Shown here piece by piece: positions 1 to 10,800 of a stretch of 64,000 nucleotides of DNA; position 1 is the stretch's first letter; every line of letters begins with the position of its first letter. The position numbers and the translations under genes are program-made. Source of the DNA: a virus. The DNA lies in the IMG/VR virus record IMGVR_UViG_3300015241_000015, positions 1 through 64,000 of that record; one strand, given 5' to 3'. Under the pieces are notes generated by a model that had not been told where the DNA came from, made no database searches, and saw only the letters and a list, made by a program, of their open reading frames with translations.

Positions 1-6
1 GCTGCG

Positions 7-1872
7 ATGGCTAAGGCTGGCGGCCAAACGATTGCGGCAAGGAATGCCTATATTGCCGCCGCCCGTAAATACTCATTTCCAGAAGCAGGCAAAGACAAGG
101 ATGGCAAGTCCGTAAAGCCCAAAACCACTGGCCAAAAGGTGAAGGGCGCCACCATGAAGTTCTTCGGCATGGATATCGATCCGCACATGTTCGCGAGCAA
201 CGCGCTGGATCTGGCGGCGAAGGCCGATCCTGGGGCTCTTAACAGGCCACAGTCTCCGGAAAGCAAGAAGGCTCTAGTGGACTTAGAGCAGAGCAAGAAG
301 AATCTTCAGCTCACAGACCAAGCGATCCAATCCGGTCAATTTACGCTCAATTCTCAAGCCAACCAGGACGAATTAGCCAAGTTGACCTCGCGTGATCCAT
401 CCACTTTGACTACGGATGAAATGCGTAAAAAGAAACGCCTGTATGCCATGCTTCACCCCGAGACGCCCAAGCAGATAGCGGAAAACAAAATATATGAAGA
501 CATGGTGAATCATGTCAAGCCGTCTCCAGAGCAATTGCAGTTCTACTACGAGACCGGCATGTTGAATCGAGAGCACAATGTCATAAAAGATATGGTTCGA
601 CCGGACGGAGAGACGATAGAGCGAGTTTTAAGACCAGACGGCTCGGTTGTTACCGAAAGAAGCATAGGCTATACATACCTGCCGCCCGAGCAAAGGCAAG
701 CAGCCGTAGATCAGTTCGAGAAGATGAAGGAGCACTACATCCAGGCGCACGCGCATGATGGTCTTACCCCGCAACAATTGGAAGACGCAGCGTCTCTGGC
801 GGCCTCGAATTATGAAATGGGGGTAAAGGCGCCAGCGTCGGGACTTAAAGACGATCCACGGGAAGAAGAGATCATACAATCCAGGGCGCTTCAACAGGTA
901 TCAAGGTCGCTAGGCCCAAAGGAGCAGAAGCAGTTAAAGTACCTCGCTACTACATCCCAAGACGACGATGGAAATACGTACCCTCTTCTCCAAAGGCCAC
1001 CGTCAGACGGTACAAGCGGGTGGTTCGGGTCTGGAGAACCAACTTGGGGTGGTCACACCTTAAAGGAAATGACGGAGTTCGAGGGCCGGGTACGGGAATC
1101 TCGGCGCTATGCACTGAAGAGAGGCAATCGGAAACTCAGTGAAGACGATCTCAACACGTTACTTGGACCACGGATCTTCGGGCCGGGCGCGGACAAGCCT
1201 GGAGCCTCCGCCTCGGCCAATGCCCGTCAAGCCACCGCTCCGCCGAGCGCCAAGTACAAGGTGACATTTTCAGATGGCTCAACGGATGTAGTGGATGAGG
1301 CAAGCAAGAAGGTATTAGAAAGCGACAAAAGTTTAGGCCCCGTTAAATTTGAACCCGTTTCGGGCGGTTCCAGTAATGGCGCCGCTAGTGGTGGAAAACC
1401 TGCGAATGGCACGGCCAGTCCCGCTAAGACCCCAGAGTTGAGCGCAGTACCTCCTACGGCCAATGGTAAGGCTCCAAAAGCGGCGGCTGAGCGCACTATG
1501 TCCGACGTACCAAAAGCCCCTACCACCAGCCCAAAGATCGAGCAGCGGGTACAGGCGAAACTTAACTCAGGGCTGGATGCAATTCCCAAAGCTGCCAATA
1601 GCGTCGTGGCGGCTGGGGATAAAGTCATGGGCGGACTCAAGAGTGGAATTGAGTATTTTACTGGACCACAAGGCGACGGTACGCCTGAAAAGCCGAGCGG
1701 CGCGGGCGACAAATGGCAGACTCACCCCGAAGAAACATGGAGCGTTGTGGCTCCAGATGGGACCGTCGTCCATGCCATGCCGCTAACGAAGGACAAAATG
1801 GCGGAAGCCAGGAAAGATCCAAGGTTTGCTGGTTACAAGTTCAAGTCCAACCTAACAGGCAAGGTGGAATAG
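7..1872 (+). CDS. Hypothetical phage protein, possibly 5'-truncated by the window edge
   Basis: I do not recognise a family. The frame is open to the window edge and no ribosome binding site can be seen, so the true start may lie upstream. The first ~300 residues are charged and helical. Residues ~395-530 are rich in Ala, Pro, Ser, Gly and Thr, like a flexible linker. The C-terminus is a short compact segment with a W-S-V-V-A-P-D-G pattern. It ends five bases before the giant polyvalent gene on the same strand, so both are probably co-transcribed. A virion or injection-related role is only suggested by position. Confidence 0.7.
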   Translation: MAKAGGQTIAARNAYIAAARKYSFPEAGKDKDGKSVKPKTTGQKVKGATMKFFGMDIDPHMFASNALDLAAKADPGALNRPQSPESKKALVDLEQSKKNLQLTDQAIQSGQFTLNSQANQDELAKLTSRDPSTLTTDEMRKKKRLYAMLHPETPKQIAENKIYEDMVNHVKPSPEQLQFYYETGMLNREHNVIKDMVRPDGETIERVLRPDGSVVTERSIGYTYLPPEQRQAAVDQFEKMKEHYIQAHAHDGLTPQQLEDAASLAASNYEMGVKAPASGLKDDPREEEIIQSRALQQVSRSLGPKEQKQLKYLATTSQDDDGNTYPLLQRPPSDGTSGWFGSGEPTWGGHTLKEMTEFEGRVRESRRYALKRGNRKLSEDDLNTLLGPRIFGPGADKPGASASANARQATAPPSAKYKVTFSDGSTDVVDEASKKVLESDKSLGPVKFEPVSGGSSNGAASGGKPANGTASPAKTPELSAVPPTANGKAPKAAAERTMSDVPKAPTTSPKIEQRVQAKLNSGLDAIPKAANSVVAAGDKVMGGLKSGIEYFTGPQGDGTPEKPSGAGDKWQTHPEETWSVVAPDGTVVHAMPLTKDKMAEARKDPRFAGYKFKSNLTGKVE

Positions 1873-1876
1873 TCCT

Positions 1877-4800
1877 ATGCCAGAGGTAGCATCGTATACG
1901 CCGGAGGAAGCGCAAGCGAAACTGCTGGCGTTGACCCGTCCAGACGCAGGCATTGCCGCACCACGCGCCCCTACAGCGCCTACTCAGAAGAATACGGTCA
2001 CGCCGCCTCCAGTCACCACCGCAGCGCTACGGCCCCCTGCGCCTCCAGAACCGCCCAAGGCTCCGCCACCTGATCTACCGTCGCCTACCGTTTCCGGCTT
2101 GACCAACGCCAAAGCCAGAGTGGCGGAGATCAACAAGATCGGGGCTGATGCGTATGCGAAGAAATACTCGCTTCCTGGTTCTGTTCAGGAACCGCAATCG
2201 TCGTCGAGCGATCCCCAGGATGTGCGAAGCCGCATTACGGCGGAGGCCCAGCGCCAAGGGCTTGACCCAAACATTGCTCTGGCCATTGCCAAGCAAGAGA
2301 CCGGGTTCAAGCACAAGGTGAACGGGAGAGTGGTTCTTGGTCCTCTCACCCGCAACGGCTACCATGCCCATGGATTGTTTCAGTTGATGCCCTACCGGTT
2401 CCCTAACATCAACATCGACGACGAGGGCGCCAACACGACTGCCGGGATAGGCTTACTTAAGGAACTGAGCAATAAGTACAATGGCAATCTAAACTTGATT
2501 GCCGGGGAGTACTTCGGCGGTCCTGGAGCTATTGGCAAACATGGGGAAATACTGGACTCTTCCCCTCTGACCCAGCAGTACGCTAGGGACGTGCAGGGTA
2601 AGTTTGCCAGCATTCACCAGGACGCTTCAGGCCCACAGCAGCCACAATCCGATCTGGCCAAGGCGAAGGCAAGAGTGATGGAGATCAATCAGATTGGAGC
2701 TTCCGCCTACGCCAAAAAATACTCACTTTCCGAACCAGCAGCGGAACAGTCTGAATCTCAGGAACCGAGTGAACAAGGAGTACCCAATCCGCTTACCTCG
2801 CCACTTCAGTTTTTTGGTTGGCTGGATGAGAAGTGGATGCAGGGAGCGCGCTGGACCAGCAACAAACTATTCCAGAACGACCTGACGGATCGAGCGGCCA
2901 TTGAAGAGCAAAGCAAGAACCCTAACTTGTCGCCAGCGGACCGGGAGTTTTTCGTCTATCAGTTGCATGTTTTCGATGTCAACATGCGAGCCGAAGACGA
3001 TGAAATGAATATGCACTGGGGGTCGAAGACCGAAAGCGAGCGTGAAGCATACAAGTTCAGGCGAGGATGGGATACCAGGAGTTTGGCGGGCAAAGCAGTG
3101 TGGGAGGCTACGGCGGAAGTCTTCAATCCCAGCAATATGGCAATCATGGCGGCTACTGCGGGAGGTAGTGTGATTGCTGAAGCGGTGGGCGCTGTAAGGC
3201 CAGTATTGGGCAGGGCTTTAAAGGTTGGCTTACTGGGGGCCAACACCGCTTTTGCCTTGAAGCTCTCCGCTGGGCAGATCCAGGGCGCGTATGAAGCCTA
3301 CCAGAAGAATGATCTACCGGGCGTAATCGAAAATGCTGGCATGGTGGCCGGCACGCTCTTGGCCGTGGGCGCGGGGGCCTACGAAGGGAAACAGAAGAAT
3401 CGGGCGGCCCGCGAGCAAGCTACCCGCGATAAGACTTTGTTCGTTGCTGAAGTTCTAAAGGCCGTACAGGATCATCCTGGATTGCAGGAAGAACTGAACA
3501 AGCAGGGCGTGCCCATCCCGCAGCTTACCAAGGAGCAGTTACAGGCGGCCATCGACCATATCCACAAAGTCAATGCTGATATCAAAAAGCGGGAGGGGGA
3601 GCGCAACACCAAGCTTAAAAAGATGGCGGATCAGGGAGTCTCGCCCGCTCCCGCCGCTCCATCGGACGAAGACCTTGCGGACCCGCGCAAACGTCTGGCG
3701 GGCACGCCGCCCCCTGAACTGCAACCCGGCCACGTCAAGTCGTTGCTAACGGCTGCCCCAGGTATGACTGAGGAGCAAGTTCGCGAGCAGATTGCTACCC
3801 CTACTCGCCAACGCCAACTCCAGCCCACACCCGAGATTCCGATTGAGTCGCTGAACGACCGTGATAGTCGCCTACTCGATTCGAGCGCCTACGGGCAGTG
3901 GCTGGACCACCACATTGCCAAGGCGGCGGGCGACATGGCGCGCATGTTGAAGTTGGTCGAAATCACAACGCAGCGGCACGAGTATGAACTGGCTTACCAC
4001 TTGACTGAAGAAATCCAGTCCAAGATCAAGACTGACGCGGAGCCAACGGTGGCCAGCAAGGAACAAGCGCTGAAGTTGGAGCGGTATCAGCGTCTTCTGA
4101 AGTGGCACATGTCGGAGCCGTCGGTAGCGCCTATTGAGACCAACTTCGTCAGCATGACTGCGGAAGAACGGGCCGTAAAGCGCCAGGAGTATGCCGAAGA
4201 AGAAGGCCGGGCGATCCTGGTCCGGGAGCGTGAGGCGCGGATTACCGCTCTTGAAGACCAGAAGAAGCGTGTCCAGGATGAGATTGCGGCCTTCCGGGAG
4301 CGAGCGACTAAAGTCCAGGATCAACGGCGGGTCGGACCGGCGCCATCTCCTGAGCAGTTGGAATTCGATGCGGTAGGGCAGGAACTGGAGCGCATTGCCC
4401 ATAGCAACATGCACGTGGACGCGGATGAGATGGAGAGCCAACTACGTCAAGGCAAATCCACGCCATTGAGCGCCGACGAAAAGCACTTCACGGAACTGCA
4501 AAAGAAGCGCAAACAGTTACTGGATCTGCTCGATCCCCAAAAACCACAGAAGCCCCTGTTTGAGCATGTGGCGCTAGAAGCGGAACTGACGGAGCGGGAG
4601 CAGGCATTGCGCGAGATTGAGGCCCGGCTGGCCTATGAGGCCACCCATGCCACGACGCCTGAGGAAGCCATAGAAAAGGGCCAGCGCGCCGAAGAAGCCA
4701 GAAAACTGGCGGCCCAGTTGAAGGCCGACAGGGATAAGACTGAGGCGGAACGCTTAGCTAGCCGGGCAAAACAACAGGAGTTCCCCCGCGGCGAGCCCAT

Positions 4801-7800
4801 CGCAGTCCATGTGGGAATGCCTGTAACCCTGACGTTGGCGTCTGGTCAGGAAGTCTCTGGGCACTGGGCTGTGGTTCGAGGCGGTGAGGTAATCGCATCG
4901 CACGATCCATTCACGTTCCATAGGAACGATAGATTCATCCATCAAGACCTGAATCCAATCAACTACGAGGATGAGAACTTCCACGAGGCTAGGGAAATCG
5001 TGAAATCCAGAGGGAAGAATCCCGATCTGGATGAAATCCATAACACTCGCGAGACGAACGCGGCTCCGGTGCTATCCCCGGATGGGCAAGTGCTGGGCAA
5101 TACCGCCACATTCCTGGAAGCCATGCGGATTCACAGTCAAAAAGGCCAGAGTGAGGCTATTGCGGCCGACCTGCTCAGGAAGGCTTACCAGTTTGGCTTG
5201 GATCCCGACGCCATCCCCCACGCGACCGACAAGCCGGTCTTGGTTTTCATGCTCGATGAGCGGCCTACCGACTTGGGGGGCCTGATGGAATTAACTTCCG
5301 GTCTTTTGCGCCCGGAAGACATCACCATGACCGAGGCGGAGCAAGGGGTGCAGTCGGGATACCGCGTCTCAGGCGACACGTTGAATTGGGTGTCTGAAGC
5401 GTTTAAAGGGATGGGCGATCAAGCTTTTGTCCGCAATCTGCCCCCGGTCCAAGCCGCTGAACTGGTCGACCGCATGATCAAGGACGGGGTGATTGGGCAG
5501 GCGGAGCGCGGCGCTTACATCAACGAAGACGGCGAGCTTACCCCCAAGGCTATCCAGGTAGTAGAAAACGCGCTGATGGGCAAAGTGATTCCAGATGCCA
5601 ATGCGCTGGCGGGAATGCCGCGAGGCGTCTTCATTCGCCTGTCCCAAGCCATGGCGCCACTACTGAAAATGCGGTTGGAAGCCCCCATTTGGAATATTGG
5701 CGACTATCTGCACCAGGCCATCCGCAACTGGACGCGCATCGAGAAGATGGGAGACACGCTTGATGGTTACGGCCAGTCTGGCGATTCCAAATCGACCCTC
5801 TGGTACAACTACCAAAACAGCAAACTGATTCCAGGAGAGGCCGATCATCCCATTGTTGAAGCCTTGACCAAGTTACTGGAAGAATCGCCCAAGACCATTG
5901 AAAAAGCGCTGTCCGGCTACATCGGCGAAGTCGATGGCAAGCAGACTGGATGGCAGTTTGAACCGGGAATGGAGCCAGCGGAGTCTTTCAATTGGCATAT
6001 CGCCAACGACATGGGCGTAGAAGTCAAAGCCAGTGAGTGGGGCACGTTAGAACCCGCTTACGAAGAGCCGAAGCCTGAAGCGAAATCCAAAGCCCGCGGC
6101 AAGATCAAAGCGGCCAAGGGCAAGAAAGCGGAAGCCCCCAAAGCGGCAGAGCCAGAGAAACCTTCACCCACCGGTCCCACCATGGCCGACGTGGACACCA
6201 AACTGCGCGGCATGTCTGAGGAGGATCTGGACCGGGAATACGAGCATGGCGCTGCGGCGGATGGCACAGACGATCCCTACGTAGTCGCAGTGGGCAAAGA
6301 ACTACGCCGTCGGCAAACGGAGCCAGTGGTTCAGCCGGAAAAGCCCCCGGTTAGCCCCATGGAGCCAACGCCAGAAGAGAAGGCCAAAGAAGATTTCACC
6401 AAGGAAGTCCAGGAAGTCATCCGGGTCAACGGGCCGATCACGAGAGACCAGTTCGTCGACATCCTGACCCGCCATCCCAACTTTTCGATGGGCAAAGCCA
6501 CCGACCTTGTGACTTTTGTCGAGAAGGGGGTGCGGCGAGTCTGGAATATGTCCTTGGACGAGTATCTGGCGCAGGCTTTTGGCGCAGTTGAATTGATGGG
6601 CGAAGGGCCTAAATCGCCCGTAGAAGAAGAGGTTAGTGTTCTAGGGCAGCTAGGCAAGAAGAAGGGCATGGCGCCCACGCCAAAGGCCAGCGTTGATGGC
6701 CCTAAGGGCGCGGTAGAGTTCCTGGCGGATGGCCGGGCTATTTTGCACTTGATGGAACACGGCGATGTCTCAACCTTCCTCCATGAATGGGCTCATGTGG
6801 CCCACAGAAACCTTATGGGAGAGGATCGGGTCGCGGTTGACAAGTGGGGGGCGCAACTTCGCAAAGAGTGGAATCCCAAGAAAGATCCCGCGTACACACG
6901 CTGGCTGGAGGGGGCTGAGGATAGCCACGAAAAGCGCGTGTCCTATCTGGCGGTCTACGTTCAAGAGAAGTTTGCCCGGGCCTTTGAGCGGTTTGTGCAT
7001 GACGGCATAGCGCCGAACGAGGAAATCAGGCCGGTATTTGAGCGGCTGAGGGACTGGATGCGCGAGGTTTATGAGAACGTATCAATGCAAGGCTCGTCGC
7101 TGGATGTAAAGATCCCGGCAGATATTCGTAGGCTGTTTGAGCGGATGGCGGGGGGCACGCCCGAGGATCTGGAAGTTCCGGGCGAGAAGGCTGGTGCTGG
7201 AACTGCCTTAATGTCCCAGACGCCAAGTGCAATCCAAACCTTGACCAAAGAGCAACAAAGGGTTTTGGATAAGTATCTGTCTGTTGTGAAGTGGGACAGC
7301 AAAGGGGAGAAAATCGATACGTGGAAGAAGAAATTAACAAGCAAAGAGCGTGACATTCTTTACACGATTCCTTACGATGCTCAGCCCCTTGAGGCATTTG
7401 GTCCACGCGTTAGAGACATTATCCAATGGGAACGCGATCATCCAGAACATGAAAAAGCCATGCAAGGGAAAAGTGGTGTTGATGCTGCTGTCAAAGCGTT
7501 CGAGGAGCATCCAGTCCATTTCAAGAACAATCCCAACGTCAACCATTTCACGGAGTCGCAAATCAATGAACTAATTTCAAAGTTAAGCCCAGCAGCAGTG
7601 AAGAGATGGGCTGATAGTGAAAAAGTAACGCCGGAGGGACTGACTCGTCGCGTGAAGGAGATGAGGCGGAATGTTGCCTCATTGGGGGTGGCGCTACGCA
7701 GTGAAGGGGACTGGGCTGACGTTCCACTCGAAGCCCTCAGAGCGCGATCGATGGTGGATGAAATGTTCCCGCTTGGCAAGCGGGAGTCATTAGATGATGG

Positions 7801-10800
7801 CATGACCATAGAAGCGGATCTGGAAGAGTCACGGCCAGACCGCACCATCCTTTCCCGCTCCATCAAAGACGACGAACGGCGCACACAGGAACGCAAGGAA
7901 GAAGAGGGCGAGACCCTTACGCCAGAACAGCGAATGGATGCGACCGAGATTTTCAATCATGGAGAATCCTTTAGCGATAGCTTGGATACCGCAAGATTTC
8001 GAGTATTTTCTGACGCCGAAAAGGCCGTGATATGGGCGCGGGAGAATGCCAGCAAGACCACGGGCCTGAAGATTTACAACCTGGAGGACCGTTCCGGCAA
8101 GGCTTTCGTTCATTATGCCCCACGCGATCCAAGCGTTCTGTTTCAAGAGACGGAACCGGGCGAAGTCGAGCGGCGCCTGCGTGCGATTGAAGAGCGTCTG
8201 CGCAATGTGGGCCTGGGAGAGCAAGAGGCCAAGCGGCTAGCCAAGATGCGCGATGACTTGAAGGCCCAGCAACGCCGCGCTGGAACCTCTCCCGACCCCA
8301 AGCCGGGGCGTATAGTTAAGCTATTCGGACCCCACGGGGAAGAATTGAAATTAGGAGGGCGCGATGAGGAAGCCAAACCGGGACGAACAGTATCTGATGT
8401 CCCTGCTCCACTACAAGACCCTCGAAGCCCTCGAAGAGCGGATGAACAGCCCCGCGACCCCCGAGGAACTGAGAAGGATCGAGCCGCCGTGGGACCAGTA
8501 CGAGGAACAGGAGAGGGTGGAAGAGCAGGACATGAGGATGAACGACCTGGAGAGACTCTACGCACTGTCCAGCCCGCCCGAGTAGACACGCCCACCAAGC
8601 CACGGGGCACGGAAGTCTACGATCCCGCGCAATGGTCTGAGACCATCGAAACCTTGGGGATGCCAGCCAATACCCCACCGCCTACTGTGAGAATTCCCAT
8701 GTGGCTGCGGCGTATGCTGAAATTCCCCGCGCAGCCGGAAATGGTCGAGGCGGGGCTTTCCGGCATAAAGCAGCATGACGCCGTGGTGTTGGCGGCCCCC
8801 ACCGGAGGCGGCAAGACCTACATGATGGCGGCCATGGCCAACCAGTTGGTCAAGCCCGACATGAAAGTCCTGGTAATGACCATCAATAAGTCCCTGATTC
8901 GCAAGCGCGGCGATGGTCTAATTTCGGTTTTCCGCGATTTCGCTGTGCCACTGGAAGAATTGAAGTCCGGGGTATCCGATCCCGGGAAACCGGGTGTCTA
9001 TGCCGTTACCTACTCGACCAGCGTTAGCCGCAAGGAAATCAGGAAGGCGAAGTGGGATCTGATTATCTGCGATGAGATCGGCGTGGCCCGCAACCCTTAT
9101 TCAGAGACCGGCATAATGATGAAGGAACTGGCCGGCAACAGCAAGAAAGCCATCTATATCAGCGCCACGCCCTTTCATAACGCGCTCGAACTCTACCACA
9201 TGGACAAACTGGGGTTGTGGCGAGAGACCGGCTTCGATGCCTGGGGTAAGCAGTTTGGAATCTTCAAAGATACCGATGGCAAGTATGGTGGAAGCGCCAG
9301 CGATTCGCTCAAATTAATCAAATTGCGAAGTCAATTGATCGAGCGCGGGCAGTTTGTCAGCGTGTTGAAGAACATGGAAGGCTTCAATATCTCGTTGGCC
9401 CAAGTGCCGTTGACTCCTGACCAGGAAGTGATTCTAGCCAACATCAAAAAGGGCTTCGATGCTGCGGCTGACCACTACACCAAACTGGGGCCATCGGGAA
9501 CGGCGTTGCTGGCCGCCACCCGTAAGAACGCAGCCACGTTCACCAAGAAATGGCTGGAGCGGATACGCTTGCCTCAGGCGATCGAGATGGCCAAGGAGAT
9601 GCAAAAGCAAGGCTGGAAGGTGGCCTTCTTCAGCGAGACCAAAGCCTCGCGGGAGGACATCTTTAGCTTCCTCCAGCCGGCGAACTTTGCTTTAGATGGC
9701 AAAATTAGAGCCTTGCTCCCCGATTTGCCGGATGTGCCAGAAGGGTTATTCGCAGCCTTTGGCGAGGATCTGGCGAACTATAGCGGACCCGACAGTTCCC
9801 ATCGCACCGCCGAACTGGACGCCTTCAACAGCAATGAGAAAAAGCACATCTACTTGTCCTTTGCCGCTGGTGGAATGGGCTTGAACGCTCAAGACAAGAT
9901 GGGAACTCAGCCGCGGGCGGTGATCTTCCTGGGGCCACCCTATTCCGGCATGATGCTTGAACAGGGCTTGGGCCGCTTCTGGCGTTTCGGAACCAAGAGC
10001 AACGTCCACGCCATCTTCATGACCTCGAATGCCGAGGCTGAACTGAATATGCTGGTGTCGAAGATCGCTCCGCGCATGTCCTCGTTGCGGGCCTTGGTGA
10101 ACGGGATCAATAACGAAGACAAATTCGTCAACACCCTGCACGCCATGCGGACCACGGAACAGGAGCAAGCCGCTTACGAGTTGGGTAACAGCATCAAATT
10201 CAGCCCCAGCGAGTTCCGTCCCATCCAGACCCAGGCGGTACAGTCATGGAAGGATGTCAAAATCGGGCCGGCCAAGGAGGCGATGAATAAGGGCCTGAAG
10301 ATGCCGGATACGGGCGGGCCTCCCAAGGTTGGAAAGCTGTTTCAGGAATCGGAGCCGCCCAAGCCCCCAGAAGACCTCTCCATACCAAAGAACACGGAAG
10401 CCCGCGCTGAGCACGACAGACAGAAGAAGGACATCGTAGACGGCAAGCCTATGCCTGGAGTACCAGCAGGCATAGAAAATGCCCCACAGGCCATCCGGGA
10501 GCGTATTGCGGAGGTGGCAGGGGTCGAAGCCAAAGCGGCAGAGGATGGAGCCGAGGACAGTGAAGAGAAAGTTGCGGCAGTCCAGAGCGCCTACAAAGCC
10601 GTGCGTAGCCGTTTTGCCAGCCTGAGTCACGCCTTAGGAGAGTCGGACGCGTCAGTAGCCTACAAGGCTTTTCTTGCCAACCTGTTCATCAGCGGCCACC
10701 GCAATATACTCAACGTCACCAGGGAGGCTGGGATTCCACAAATTGGAGAAAAGATCGTGCGCTGGGCTCGTCAATACGAAGCCAGAAAAGGCCAAGTGGA